Assembly (NCBI RefSeq): GCF_020881035.1
Contig: NZ_JAJITC010000013.1
Span: 1-64,000, forward strand
Length of the DNA: 64,000 nt
Origin: Paraburkholderia translucens
GTDB lineage: Bacteria > Pseudomonadota > Gammaproteobacteria > Burkholderiales > Burkholderiaceae
Reading direction: 5' to 3'
How positions within the stretch are numbered: position 1 is the first letter of the stretch; every line of letters starts with the position of its first letter. The notes under the pieces are model-generated. The model was not told where the DNA came from. It saw only the letters and a program-made list of their open reading frames with translations, and did not search any database. Position numbers and translations under genes: made by a program. Of this stretch, positions 25,642-35,247 are shown piece after piece.

Positions 25642-26214
25642 TTAAAACAATCTCGGCGTACCGACCCAGACAATTACGGTTTCTTCGTTAGTCGCATTCG
25701 CCCAGCCGTGCGGGACCGTCGACTCGAAGTGCGCGCTGTCACCTGGGTCAAGCACAAACGTATTGCCCTCCAGGCTTAGCGATATCTGACCGCGCAGCAC
25801 ATAGAGAAACTCCTCTCCAGCGTGTGTCGTCACTTCCGACGGCGGCTGACCAGCAGGCATTCTGACGAGAATCGCGTCCAACTGCCTGCCGACCGCCGCG
25901 TTTGTGAGGCGAGCAAACTGATTCGCCGAGTCGGCAAAGCTGAAGTACTGCCTTTCATCTGTACGCCGCACGGATTTCGCTTCGGTCGGCGTTTCAACGA
26001 AGTACTGCATCGTTACTCCAAGCGCTTGCGCAATGCCGGCCAATGACGAAATGGACGGCGTTGCCAGCCCTCGCTCGACCTGAGAAAGGAACGGCTTGGA
26101 GATTCCGGCCGCTGTTGCAGTTTCATCCAAAGTACACTGGAGTCGCTTGCGCAGCGATCTAATCTTGCTGCCCAGAACAAGTGGGGCAGCTCTTTTCCTG
26201 TCGTTACGTTTCAT
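25642..26214 (-). CDS. XRE-family regulator with C-terminal cupin sensor
   Basis: A 190-residue regulator. Residues about 14-68 form a Cro/C1-type helix-turn-helix (LGSKIRSLRKRLQCTLDETA, then ISKPFLSQVERGLATPSISS). Residues about 110-188 are a cupin sensor (THAGEEFLYVLRGQISLSLE, then LDPGDSAHFESTVPHGWAN). The layout matches the SutR/PuuR class, which senses a small metabolite. Start 26214 is used; the longer reading begins at TTG and adds a hydrophobic stretch out of place for this family. It lies upstream of the TonB-receptor block in the same direction, so it is the likely local regulator. It ends at its own terminator. Confidence 0.87.
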   Translation of the reverse strand: MKRNDRKRAAPLVLGSKIRSLRKRLQCTLDETATAAGISKPFLSQVERGLATPSISSLAGIAQALGVTMQYFVETPTEAKSVRRTDERQYFSFADSANQFARLTNAAVGRQLDAILVRMPAGQPPSEVTTHAGEEFLYVLRGQISLSLEGNTFVLDPGDSAHFESTVPHGWANATNEETVIVWVGTPRLF

Positions 26215-27117
26215 AGTTGTGACGGAAGATAGCAGTACAAAAATAGGCGTCAAATTTTGTTTGATGGCAGCAAACTATTTTTTGATCGCGCCGTTTTACG
26301 TCGATGCGCCACACTGGTGCTTGCACGCTGGTCTCCATTGCGTGCTCGCTCAGCCTATGAGAGGCAATGCATTATTGCGCCTCGGCCGGTGAAGATTGCG
26401 TTGTATATCAAACGACTAGCGTCAGCGACCGGCGGTCGGTGGGAATACGTTAGCCGCGCAAACTTGAACCACTGACTTTCGGCAATTCCCCGGCCCGCTT
26501 AAACGACGGTCTCCACAATGCCCGCAATTCTTCGTATTGGGGCATTCAGCACCAAAATATCAAAGAGCTTTTGCTTTGCGGACAACGTCGTATTAGATCA
26601 CACACTCTAATTCCGCCTTTCTTTTTGATTCTGTCGCCGCGAGGCGATTCAGGCGGACGATAGCAACAGGATGAAGGCCGGGTATCCCGCTGCGTCAAAT
26701 GACTGCCTCGTTGCTCGACAATTCGCTGCGGCTCGGGCGCGGGCGTCGCGCTGTCCCTGGCCGCCGACTTCGTGATGTCGACCGGGAGCAGCTATACCCT
26801 GGCGGCCCATCGGTTGCACGCTGCGTGCAGAGCACCGGCTTCGCCAACGGCGCGTCGGCCATGCTGTCGCGCAACATCGCGAATTTCGACTGATTTCAGG
26901 CTGATTCGCGCTGGCGGTTTCAGGAGGATCGATGGCGGGCCGGTGCGGGTCCTTGTGGCACGATGTCTTCATGCCGGCAGCGCCGCGGCTCGCCAGATGC
27001 CTACAGAGCCTTGCTAAAAGCTCAACCGTGCACTAAAAAACATCTATTTACTTTGCATGTCTCCCGGCCGCCCGGCCAATGCAATGGGCGCCTCCACCTC
27101 AGCGAGCGCGACAGTCC
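26215..27117. other. 900-bp stretch without an intact gene
   Basis: No complete gene is visible between the XRE regulator and the sugar ABC operon. The left half (to about 26640) is AT-richer and presumably holds promoters. The right half is GC-rich with short broken frames, one of which looks like a piece of an enoyl-CoA hydratase (see 26736-26821). I read it as decayed sequence. Confidence 0.5.
26736..26821 (+). pseudogene. Possible enoyl-CoA hydratase (crotonase) remnant
   Basis: A short plus-strand frame reads GAGVALSLAADFVMSTGSSY and then TLAAHRL, close to the conserved G-A-G-x-x-L-x-L-A-A-D-x-x-x-A segment that forms the oxyanion hole and CoA pocket of crotonases. The frame has no matching start, and its continuation does not keep the family pattern. 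It could be a small leftover of a lost gene; the match is by eye and short. Confidence 0.25.
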
Positions 27118-27858
27118 ATGAGTCTTCTTGAGCTCAGAGGCGTTTCCAGACATTTCGGCGCCATTCAGGCCCTGACCGACGTGACGCTCAGTCTGGAGCC
27201 AGGCCAGGTGGTTGGACTCATGGGCGATAACGGGGCCGGAAAATCGACCTTGGTGAAGGTCGTCGCCGGCAACTTTCCGCCTTCGCACGGCGAGATTCTT
27301 ATCGATGGAAAGCCCGTGCATTTCAACAAGCCGGTCGACGCCCGCGCGCGCGGCATCGAGGTTGTCTATCAGGATCTCGCGCTTTGCGACAACCTGACGG
27401 CAGCCGCCAATGTGTTCCTTGGGCGCGAACTGCGCATCGGATTCGGGCCGATTCGCGTGCTCGATCACGCGAGCATGTACCGGCGCGCCGGTGAGCTATT
27501 CAGGGCGCTCAAGTCCGAGACACGGCCGCGCGACCTCGTCAGGCAAATGTCGGGGGGGCAGCGCCAGGCCGTCGCCATCGCCCGCACGCGCCTCTCCGAA
27601 GCGCGGCTCGTCCTGATGGACGAGCCCACCGCCGCGATCAGCGTGCGCCAGGTCGCCGAGGTGCTCGATCTGATCAAACGCCTGTCCGAACACGGCATTG
27701 CTGTCATCCTCATCAGCCACCGCATGCCTGACGTATTCGCCGTCGCCCACCGCGTGGTCGTCATGCGGCGCGGGCGCAAGGTCGCGGACAAGAGGACCGA
27801 AGAGTCCTCACCGGAAGAAGTGACCGGTCTCATCACCGGAGCCATCGCCGCCGCCTGA
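27118..27858 (+). CDS. Sugar ABC transporter ATPase (CUT2 type, single cassette)
   Basis: A 246-residue ATPase with Walker A GDNGAGKST, signature MSGGQRQAVAIARTRL, Walker B LVLMDEPTAAI and switch histidine in LISHRM. The single cassette, rather than the fused pair of RbsA/MglA, matches the FrcA branch of monosaccharide importers. Start 27118 is set by the family N-terminus MSLLELRGVSRHFGAI; the longer reading begins inside unrelated sequence. The first gene of a three-gene operon with the permease and binding protein that follow. Confidence 0.9.
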   Translation: MSLLELRGVSRHFGAIQALTDVTLSLEPGQVVGLMGDNGAGKSTLVKVVAGNFPPSHGEILIDGKPVHFNKPVDARARGIEVVYQDLALCDNLTAAANVFLGRELRIGFGPIRVLDHASMYRRAGELFRALKSETRPRDLVRQMSGGQRQAVAIARTRLSEARLVLMDEPTAAISVRQVAEVLDLIKRLSEHGIAVILISHRMPDVFAVAHRVVVMRRGRKVADKRTEESSPEEVTGLITGAIAAA

Positions 27859-27884
27859 ACCTGCCTCGCACGGGAGACCTAACC

Positions 27885-28910
27885 TTGAACAACGCGCCGC
27901 GAAGGCCCTCTTCAATGCCGACATTGATCGATGATCCGCAGTCCGCAAGGACGCACACCCGCTGGTCGGGGCTGCTCGCGAGCCAGGTGTTCTGGGTCGT
28001 GCTGGCAACGATCGTCGCCTGCATCGTCCTGTCTTTCGCGACCTCGACCTTCGCGACCTCCGAGAACCTCTTCAACGTCACGCGAAACTTCGCCTTCGTC
28101 GCGATCGTCGCGCTCGGCATGATGGCGGTGATCGTCACGGGCGGCATCGACATTTCGGTCGGTTCGACAATCGGCATCAGCGGCATCGTGCTCTCGGTCG
28201 TCATGAACGCGGGTTACCCGATCTGGGCCGGCATCGGCATGGGGCTGCTGACCGCCGGGCTCGTCGGCCTCGTCAACGGCGTGCTCATCGCGTATCTGGG
28301 CATGCAGCCTTTCGTCGTGACGCTCGCCATGCTGAGCGTCGGCCGCAGCCTCGCGCTCGTGATTTCCCGCAGCCGGACCATTTTCGATTTCGGCCCCGAC
28401 GGCAGCAAGCTCCTCGCGCTCGGCGGCGGCGCGACGCTCGGCGTCGCCAATCCGGTGTGGTTCCTGATCCTGCTCGGCCTGCTGTTCTGGTTCGCGTTCG
28501 GCTGGACGCGCTGGGGCCGCTACGTCTTCGCGATCGGCGGCAACCGTCATGCGGCGAATCTCACCGGCGTGCCGGTGCGCGGCATCGTGTGCTCCGTTTA
28601 TGTGCTGTGCGGCCTCATGGCCGGCGTCGCCGCCATTCTCGAAGTCGGCTGGCTAGGCGCGGTGACGACAGGCCTCGGCACCGGCGACGAGCTGCGCGTG
28701 ATCGCCGCCACCGTGGTCGGCGGGACCAATCTGGCCGGAGGGGTCGGCAGCGCCTTCGGAACGGTCGTCGGCGCCGCGCTCATCGAAGTGATCCGCAACA
28801 GCCTGATCCTGCTCGGCGTCGACGCGTTCTGGCAGGGCACGGTGGTCGGCACTTTCATCATCGTCGCGGTGCTCTTCAACCGGCTCGGCGGCGAGCGGCA
28901 AGGAGATTGA
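27885..28910 (+). CDS. Sugar ABC transporter permease (CUT2/RbsC type)
   Basis: A 341-residue permease with about ten membrane helices. It carries the BPD_transp_2 signature regions: LGMMAVIVTGGIDISVGSTI and VIAATVVGGTNLAGGVGSAF. The start is most likely TTG at 27885, because GGGAG sits 8-9 nt upstream; the first ATG (27915) has no such site. It forms the channel for a ribose-, xylose- or fructose-like sugar with the ATPase 26 bp upstream. Confidence 0.92.
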   Translation: MNNAPRRPSSMPTLIDDPQSARTHTRWSGLLASQVFWVVLATIVACIVLSFATSTFATSENLFNVTRNFAFVAIVALGMMAVIVTGGIDISVGSTIGISGIVLSVVMNAGYPIWAGIGMGLLTAGLVGLVNGVLIAYLGMQPFVVTLAMLSVGRSLALVISRSRTIFDFGPDGSKLLALGGGATLGVANPVWFLILLGLLFWFAFGWTRWGRYVFAIGGNRHAANLTGVPVRGIVCSVYVLCGLMAGVAAILEVGWLGAVTTGLGTGDELRVIAATVVGGTNLAGGVGSAFGTVVGAALIEVIRNSLILLGVDAFWQGTVVGTFIIVAVLFNRLGGERQGD

Positions 28911-29023
28911 AAAGTTTTCGGATGCAGGCCGGAGCCCGATGTCGGGCCTGCCGTGGGGAACGTGGTCCAAACTGTGTGGGCAGACATAGGCACCGCCGAG
29001 CCGGCGCCGAACAGGAGGAAACA

Positions 29024-30016
29024 ATGAAGAAACTGTGGATGTGTCTTGCTGTGGCCGGAGGGCTCTCGATGCTGGCGTCCCCGGGCTTCGCGGCCGATAA
29101 GACCCTCGCGCTGGTGGTGAAGGGTCTCGACAACCCGTATTTCGACCTCATGCATCAAGGATGCGAACGGGCGAACAAGGAACTCAACAAGGAAGGCTTC
29201 AACTGCTACTACACCGGCCCCGCGACCGCCGCGGACGAAAGCGCGCAAGTGCAGATCATCGACGACCTGTTTACCAAGGGCGTCGCGAGCATGGCGATCT
29301 CGCCCGCGAACGCGCCGGCCGTAGGGGAGGTATTGCGCCGCCGCGGCGGATCGGTCCCGGTCATCACTGCGGATGCCGATTTGCTGCCGAAGGACGCCTC
29401 GCTGCGCAAGAGCTACGTCGGCACCGACAACTACGAGCTGGGCACCAAGCTCGGCGAGCAGTTGAAGATGCTGATGCCGAAGGGCGGCAATGTCTGCTTC
29501 GTAATGGGCAATCCGGCGGCGGAGAACATCAACCAGCGCGCCCAGGGCGCGCGCGACGCGCTCTCCGGGAAGAAAGGCGTCACCAAACTCGCCGGCGAGA
29601 ACGGCTGGCATGAGATCAGTGGCTGCCCGCTGTATGTAAACGACGACGCCGCCAAGGCGAACCAGATGATGCAGGATACGCTGACCGCCAACCCTACCGG
29701 TCTCGACGCCTTTCTGTTCGCGGGGGGCTGGCCGCTCTTTGCGCCGCAGGCCTTTTCGCAGGTCGTCGCGCCGATCATGGACAAGATCAAGACCGGCAAG
29801 TTCGCGATCGTCTCGGCGGATACGCTCGGGCCCGAACTGCAGGCGCTCAGGGACCGCAAGGTGAATGTGCTCGTCGGCCAGCGGCCCGAGGAAATGGGCT
29901 ACCGTGCCGCGATGGTCATGCGTGACCTCGCGCAAGGGAAGACGGTGCCCCCGGTCATCCACACCGGACTCGACGTCTGCACCTGGAAGAACGTCGACAC
30001 TTGCCTGAAGCATTGA
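29024..30016 (+). CDS. Sugar ABC transporter periplasmic binding protein (family 1 PBP-like)
   Basis: A 330-residue binding protein. The signal peptide MKKLWMCLAVAGGLSMLASP ends at GFAADK. The mature part has the Peripla_BP_4 pattern: LALVVKGLDNPYFDLMHQGC, then ANAPAVGEVL, SYVGTDNYELGTKLGEQL and a final GQRPEEMGYRAAMVM. AGGAGG lies 6 nt before the ATG. The mature protein has several cysteines (GCER, GFNCYY, SGCPLY, DVCTW, TCLKH), which may form disulfides and are more than usual for this family. The sugar is not identifiable by eye. Confidence 0.92.
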   Translation: MKKLWMCLAVAGGLSMLASPGFAADKTLALVVKGLDNPYFDLMHQGCERANKELNKEGFNCYYTGPATAADESAQVQIIDDLFTKGVASMAISPANAPAVGEVLRRRGGSVPVITADADLLPKDASLRKSYVGTDNYELGTKLGEQLKMLMPKGGNVCFVMGNPAAENINQRAQGARDALSGKKGVTKLAGENGWHEISGCPLYVNDDAAKANQMMQDTLTANPTGLDAFLFAGGWPLFAPQAFSQVVAPIMDKIKTGKFAIVSADTLGPELQALRDRKVNVLVGQRPEEMGYRAAMVMRDLAQGKTVPPVIHTGLDVCTWKNVDTCLKH

Positions 30017-30026
30017 AGGCCCGGTA

Positions 30027-30052
30027 GCCCGCGTTATGACGATGACGCGGGC
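30027..30052 (+). terminator. Hairpin after the sugar ABC operon
   Basis: GCCCGCGT pairs with ACGCGGGC across a 10-nt loop, 10 bp past the binding-protein stop. There is no T-run after it, so it may act as an mRNA-stabilising end or a factor-dependent stop. The rest of the 309-bp gap (30017-30325) shows no gene and should hold the sensor-kinase promoter. Confidence 0.4.
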
Positions 30053-30325
30053 AATGCGGGAGCCGGGTCGGCACTTTGCTCCCAGTCCGTCTTCCCCGTT
30101 CACGCGCTCGTCGACGAAGGCCACCGCCTGGCGGATCGCGCGTTCGCGCGCGGGCGCGCAGGCAACACCCGCATCGCAGCCCTTGCCTTAGCGAGGGCAG
30201 CACGGACGATTGCGCTCGTCCCAGTGAGAGGTTGCGGCAACCGGAACCCATACCGCGACAGAACGGCGGCAATAGCCTTATGATGCCGCAAGTCTCTCTC
30301 TTTTTTCGCTGGATGCAAGGCAATC

Positions 30326-33300
30326 ATGCCAACGCAGATCGGGAAATCCAATGAGCACGGCGGTGCGCTTCGGGCACCCGCTGACCCGCCAGGAAATCAC
30401 GAGCCCAGTGTTCTGAGTCGCTATCAGCGCATGTTTTTCTACAGCGCTGGCATTGTGATTTCGTTGATCGTCGCGCTGCTGACAGGCGTTTTGCTGTATT
30501 CGATGATCAACGACTACATCGAGCACCGCTACACCGACTTCGTCGTGCGCACGACGCGCCTTCAACAGGAGTTCCTCGAAGGCGAAATCCTGATGCGGGC
30601 CTTTGTCCGGCACGCAGAAGAGAGCTGGGACGCGCATCCCGTCGCGCCAGACGGGCTTGTCGACAAATTTTTCGCGCAACGTGGACGTATTGTTCTGCAA
30701 ACGAGGCGGGGGTTCGACGCAGCGTTGGTATTGGGCGATATTACCCAGCAGCCACCTGACCCGGAAGTTGCCCGATATCTGGCGCTTGCCAGCGAGTTGA
30801 ACCCCCGCGTTGGCGCCTCGGCCAAGGCACTGTCCGTTGGTGCGTCAGGATATGCATATACACCTGATCACCGGATCATTGCCATCTTTCCGGTCCCAAA
30901 TGTTGACGACCCGCTCAAATCGACTGGTGTGAAAAGTGTCGAGGAACTCGTGCGCCGCATCGCGCCCGACATTGGCGATCTGGCAGACCCGGCAGTTGAG
31001 GCCAGGTTGTTTGCCAACCGTGATCCGATGTGGTTCCCGCCGGTTGAGGATCCGTTCGGTCGGGACCCCACGGTAAGGGCGGTGATGCCCGCGTTTGCGA
31101 ACGGAAGGGCATTTCTCGTGGCCGTTCGCGAAGTTCCCGTGAGTTTGCTGCGCGAAGAGCTTGCCGCGGCACGTCATGACGAAGCCTCGATGCTCGTCGA
31201 CTCCGCAGGCAAGGTGATCCTCCTTGACACCGGCCCGACGGGCGGCGCCCGCGGACTAACCGAGCGGATTCTCAGCGCGGAACAGCAGATCACGCAAACA
31301 ACGCGGGTGACGCGGCACTATCTGAGGGGCCTCTTCATCGCAAGTGGTCCAGTGACGAGCGGGGGCTGGAAGCTCGTCTACGGCTTTACGTGGCGCACGA
31401 TCCTGGCCGAACTTTGGCCGGACCTGCTCGGCTACACAGTGGCGATGCTGCTAGTGACGGCGTTCCTGTGGACACTCCTGCTGCTGCTCGATCACAGGAT
31501 TTTCACTCCGGGCTATGTGCGCTCGCAGCGCGTTTTCGAAAGCGAGAACCTGAACCGCACGATGGTGGCCGCGGCGCCGTCCGGATTTGCGCTGCTGTCG
31601 TTCGAGCGCGGTGATGTGCTGTTGCAGAACGACTTGATGCGGAACGTCGAGTCGAACACACATCCGGATGAGCCGCCATTGCACGTCCAGTTGCATCGTC
31701 TCTACGACCGCGCCGAAGGGGCTCCCGCGTGGCAGTCCGATCTCGAGCTGCCTCTCAGACTGAAGGACGACCGTATCGACGATCTGTTGGTAAGCCTGGT
31801 CAGAACCAAGTATCAGGGGCATGACGTGCTGCTGTGCAGCTTCTCCGACATCACCTCTCTCAAGAACACGGAACGCAAGCTCAATGAGGCGCGTGCCGCA
31901 GCCGACGCGGCCAATCAGGCGAAGTCTGCTTTCCTTGCCATGATGAGCCACGAAATACGTACGCCGCTCAATGCCATTCTCGGCAACCTCGAGTTGCTCG
32001 GACGCTCGCCGTTATCAGCGTCGCAGGAGGACCGGTTAAGGGTTGTTACGTCGTCGTCCACTGCGCTGCTCGGGATCATCAACGACATTCTCGATTTTTC
32101 GAAGGTCGAGTCCGGGCAGATGACGCTCGAGTCGATCAGCTTCGATCTCGGTGATGTCATTCGGCAAGTAGGTGCGATGTTCGAACCCGTCGCACATGCG
32201 AAGGGCCTCGAATTCGACTGCATGATCGACGATGCGCTCGCGCCACACTATCTCGGTGACCCAACGAGAATCCGGCAGATCGCCATCAATCTGGTCAGTA
32301 ACGCGATCAAATTCACGGCCACGGGCGAGGTACTCCTCGAGGTCTACCTCAAGGACGACACGGCCCGTGATTCTCCGATCGTGATTGGCGTGAGCGACAC
32401 CGGCATCGGCATGACGCCCCAGCAGCAGGAGGCGCTTTTTTCCGCATTTACACAGGCTGACTCATCGATTGCGAGGCGCTTTGGCGGGACCGGACTCGGA
32501 CTCGCGCTCTGTCTGCGCCTGACCGAATTGATGCATGGCACGATCCAGGTGAAAAGCGAATTGAATGACGGCAGTACCTTTGTCGTGACCTTGCCCCTTC
32601 CGGTAAGCCCCGGCGTACCGGTCAGCGCGCAGGGAGACGGCAAAACCAGATGGGAGTCCGCCGCAATCGACACACACGCCATTCACATCCTCGTGGTCGA
32701 CGATCAGCCTGCAAACCGGGAGTTGATCGTCGCGCAACTTGCCACGTTAGGGTATGAGGCGCATATGGCCGATAGTGGCGCAGCGGCGTTGCGGCGCTTT
32801 AACGAGCGCCACTACGATCTCGTGATGACCGACATCAATATGCCGGAAATGGACGGGTATGCACTCGCGCGGTGCCTGCGCGACCAGGGCGCGAGCGTGC
32901 CGATCGTCGCGATTACTGCGCATGTGGCGGCAGAAGAACGCGCGCGATGCGCGCAAGCCGGAATCGACGAGATCCTGCTGAAGCCCGTCCTGCTTGACAC
33001 CATGGATGCGACGGTGCGGCGGCTGGTCGACGAGGCCGGCAAGCGTCCCGCGAGCAACACCGGCAAGAGGCGCGACATATCGCAAGGGCCATTGCCTGAG
33101 CACATCCATGCCGCGATGATGCAGTCGCTGAAGGAATCGCTCGTTGCGCTGCACGCCGCCATTGAACTGGGTGACATCAAAACGCTGCTTGCCCAGCTTC
33201 ATGCGGTACGCGGCTCGTTCGCGATGATTCAGGAGACCGAAGTGGCGAACGCGTGCGCGCGGATGGAGCAGCAAGCCAGAGATCATGACGTTGCCGCCGT

Positions 33301-33382
33301 CAAGGATGGGCTCGACCGTTTTGAACCGCTTGCCTATGCGACGCTCGCGCGGCGCGTGATGAGCGCACAACCCGACGCGTGA
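30326..33382 (+). CDS. Hybrid sensor histidine kinase (HK-receiver-HPt)
   Basis: A 1018-residue membrane sensor. In order: a first membrane helix about residues 37-57 (GIVISLIVALLTGVLLYSMI), a periplasmic sensing region to about 365, a second helix about 366-392, a PAS-like linker, and a kinase core with phospho-acceptor His 542 (MMSHEIRTPLN). The ATPase boxes follow (NLVSNAIKF, DTGIGM, GGTGLGLAL). Then a receiver domain has Asp 836 (MTDINMPEMDG), and a C-terminal HPt domain has His 959 (LHAVRGSF). This is the BvgS/EvgS-type relay. AAGG lies about 6 nt before the ATG. No response regulator with a DNA-binding domain is adjacent. Position after the sugar ABC genes suggests, but does not show, that the two are linked. 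Confidence 0.92.
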   Translation: MPTQIGKSNEHGGALRAPADPPGNHEPSVLSRYQRMFFYSAGIVISLIVALLTGVLLYSMINDYIEHRYTDFVVRTTRLQQEFLEGEILMRAFVRHAEESWDAHPVAPDGLVDKFFAQRGRIVLQTRRGFDAALVLGDITQQPPDPEVARYLALASELNPRVGASAKALSVGASGYAYTPDHRIIAIFPVPNVDDPLKSTGVKSVEELVRRIAPDIGDLADPAVEARLFANRDPMWFPPVEDPFGRDPTVRAVMPAFANGRAFLVAVREVPVSLLREELAAARHDEASMLVDSAGKVILLDTGPTGGARGLTERILSAEQQITQTTRVTRHYLRGLFIASGPVTSGGWKLVYGFTWRTILAELWPDLLGYTVAMLLVTAFLWTLLLLLDHRIFTPGYVRSQRVFESENLNRTMVAAAPSGFALLSFERGDVLLQNDLMRNVESNTHPDEPPLHVQLHRLYDRAEGAPAWQSDLELPLRLKDDRIDDLLVSLVRTKYQGHDVLLCSFSDITSLKNTERKLNEARAAADAANQAKSAFLAMMSHEIRTPLNAILGNLELLGRSPLSASQEDRLRVVTSSSTALLGIINDILDFSKVESGQMTLESISFDLGDVIRQVGAMFEPVAHAKGLEFDCMIDDALAPHYLGDPTRIRQIAINLVSNAIKFTATGEVLLEVYLKDDTARDSPIVIGVSDTGIGMTPQQQEALFSAFTQADSSIARRFGGTGLGLALCLRLTELMHGTIQVKSELNDGSTFVVTLPLPVSPGVPVSAQGDGKTRWESAAIDTHAIHILVVDDQPANRELIVAQLATLGYEAHMADSGAAALRRFNERHYDLVMTDINMPEMDGYALARCLRDQGASVPIVAITAHVAAEERARCAQAGIDEILLKPVLLDTMDATVRRLVDEAGKRPASNTGKRRDISQGPLPEHIHAAMMQSLKESLVALHAAIELGDIKTLLAQLHAVRGSFAMIQETEVANACARMEQQARDHDVAAVKDGLDRFEPLAYATLARRVMSAQPDA

Positions 33383-33443
33383 GCTTTTGCTGCAGCCGTG
33401 AATCAGCGTGACCGGGAAGCCGCGCGCCGACCGTTCAGCCCGG

Positions 33444-35162
33444 TCACGGTTCCGTCTCGTCGCCAGGGATCCTGTCGAGGAACCGGGCCAGCCGTTTGGT
33501 ATCGGCCTCCTTCCAGCCCTCGGGAGGCACAACGCTGACCCAGCCCGTGGTGTAGTCCTCCAACGAGTAGTTGTGCCCGAAGCCCTGCGGCACGTTGAGC
33601 TGGTGAATCAGATCGCCCACTGCCTGCACGCCCGAGACGATGGGAAACCAGCGCATGGCGTCAGGCACGTCGAAGCCGCGAGGCCGCGTCATCCATTCCG
33701 GTGGCCGCCAGAACGCCTCGACACTCCAGAAGACGGCCGGGTCGGCAGGATGCTGAAGATAGACGATTCGCGGGAACGGCCAGTCGGCCTCCAATTGCAC
33801 TTGATGCGGATCGCGGTTCAGGAACCGCACGGAGCGCCCCTTATCGAAGACCGGCTGCCAGAAGGGCGACCCGGGATCGCGCTCGCGGGTGATTTGCGAA
33901 TGGATGGTATTGCTTTGCTTGGCACCGGCAATGAGCACGCCATCCGTGCGGGCCACCATGTTGGCCACCGAGGCAGACGCATCCGCTCCCACGAAAGGCG
34001 CTTCCACCCCCGCGGCGCCGAGACTCTTGCCAAACAGAATGAGCTTAGGCCGCCGTTGCGGCGGCAGCTTCGACCAGCGGGCCCGAACGGCGTTGAAAAG
34101 CGTGATGCCCGCCTCGTCCGCGAGACCGGCGTCCATAAAGATGGCTAGCCGGCTAGGCAGGAAAGAGTACTGAATCGCCACGATCGCCGTGTCGCCACGG
34201 TACACCTGCTCCAGCGAAGCCACGGCGTTGGGGACCATCCATCCCGTGCCGGTGGGCACCCAGACGACCAGCACCTTCCGCTCGAACCCGCCCGCGCGTT
34301 CGAGCTCACGGACCACGAGTTGCGCGCGCTGCTCGAGGGAGTCCGCGGAACGCACGCCTACGTAGACCCTCACCGGATCAACGAGCCCGACATCGGTCCC
34401 GTGAAACATCGCGAGCTGACGCCTGGTTGTGACCGTTGCCACAAAGTCGCGCCCCATGCGTCCCAGGGTGTCCCATGCGACGAACGATCCACTGCTGCCG
34501 GACACTGCTGGCGACTCGGGTGGCACGGTTCCCTCTGTCGTGTCCTCGTTTCTCTGCGCATGGACCAAGTTGGAGAACGTGGTGAGCGCGGGAAGCGCGA
34601 CTGCACGACCGAGCGCCATGCCCATCACGATGATGAGCAGTGCTGTTGCCGGCACCGACACGATTGACGGCACGTGGCCCTGGACGAACCGCTTCACTGC
34701 GCCAACGCCGCGGCCCACGGCCCGCCCGGCGGCCACGAAAAGCGCTGCGGCGAACGGCGACAGCACGCCCACCAGCAGGCCGTCCAACCAGACGAGGGAT
34801 GACATCCCCATGAAGCTGCGTTGTTCGTTCTGCCAGCCGAGCCATAGCTTCGAGCCGAGGACTAGCGCTATGAGCCAGACCACTGCAAGAACGATCCAGC
34901 TACGCCGGCGGATCTCGCTGCCGGGCAAGCGCCCCCGTCGCGCGAGGAGTCGATGCACGCCACGCCCGGCCAGCGTGCCGAGCCCATAGCCGATGGCCAG
35001 GCAGATCGCGCCGATCACAGTCTGCGTTGCCCACGTCCGCGGAATCAGCGTTGGCGTCAGCGACTCCCACCAGAACAGAAGCGCGAGCAACGAGCCGCTG
35101 AACGCAGGCTGGTCAAACGCGCCTCGAAGCTCGGGAGCTACTGGCTGGTGGGAGTTCCGCAT
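33444..35162 (-). CDS. Membrane-anchored alpha/beta-hydrolase family protein (Abhydrolase_9 type)
   Basis: A 572-residue protein. The N-terminal third has four or so membrane helices (TVIGAICLAIGYGLGTLAG, SWIVLAVVWLIALVLGSKLW and others). The C-terminal part is the hydrolase domain, with the nucleophile in FGKSLGAAGVE (G-x-S-x-G/A) and a conserved RPPEWMTRPRGFDVP region. This pairing matches the Pfam families I know as Abhydrolase_9_N and Abhydrolase_9; no substrate is established that I can name. Start 35162 is preferred; a TTG at 35186 would add eight residues. It converges with the sensor-kinase gene, with only 61 bp between the two stops. Confidence 0.82.
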   Translation of the reverse strand: MRNSHQPVAPELRGAFDQPAFSGSLLALLFWWESLTPTLIPRTWATQTVIGAICLAIGYGLGTLAGRGVHRLLARRGRLPGSEIRRRSWIVLAVVWLIALVLGSKLWLGWQNEQRSFMGMSSLVWLDGLLVGVLSPFAAALFVAAGRAVGRGVGAVKRFVQGHVPSIVSVPATALLIIVMGMALGRAVALPALTTFSNLVHAQRNEDTTEGTVPPESPAVSGSSGSFVAWDTLGRMGRDFVATVTTRRQLAMFHGTDVGLVDPVRVYVGVRSADSLEQRAQLVVRELERAGGFERKVLVVWVPTGTGWMVPNAVASLEQVYRGDTAIVAIQYSFLPSRLAIFMDAGLADEAGITLFNAVRARWSKLPPQRRPKLILFGKSLGAAGVEAPFVGADASASVANMVARTDGVLIAGAKQSNTIHSQITRERDPGSPFWQPVFDKGRSVRFLNRDPHQVQLEADWPFPRIVYLQHPADPAVFWSVEAFWRPPEWMTRPRGFDVPDAMRWFPIVSGVQAVGDLIHQLNVPQGFGHNYSLEDYTTGWVSVVPPEGWKEADTKRLARFLDRIPGDETEP

Positions 35163-35247
35163 GCGCGCTCGTTCAGGTTGGCACAACTGTCACCCCGTTC
35201 CCGTGGGTCAACTTCGAATCATTGTATGAAAGTCGAAGCCTACCCGA

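Noticed and set aside
28598..30124. 508-codon minus-strand ORF opposite the sugar-binding protein gene
   Set aside because: A shadow of GC-rich third positions; the plus strand has a clear signal peptide, ribosome site and binding-protein pattern.
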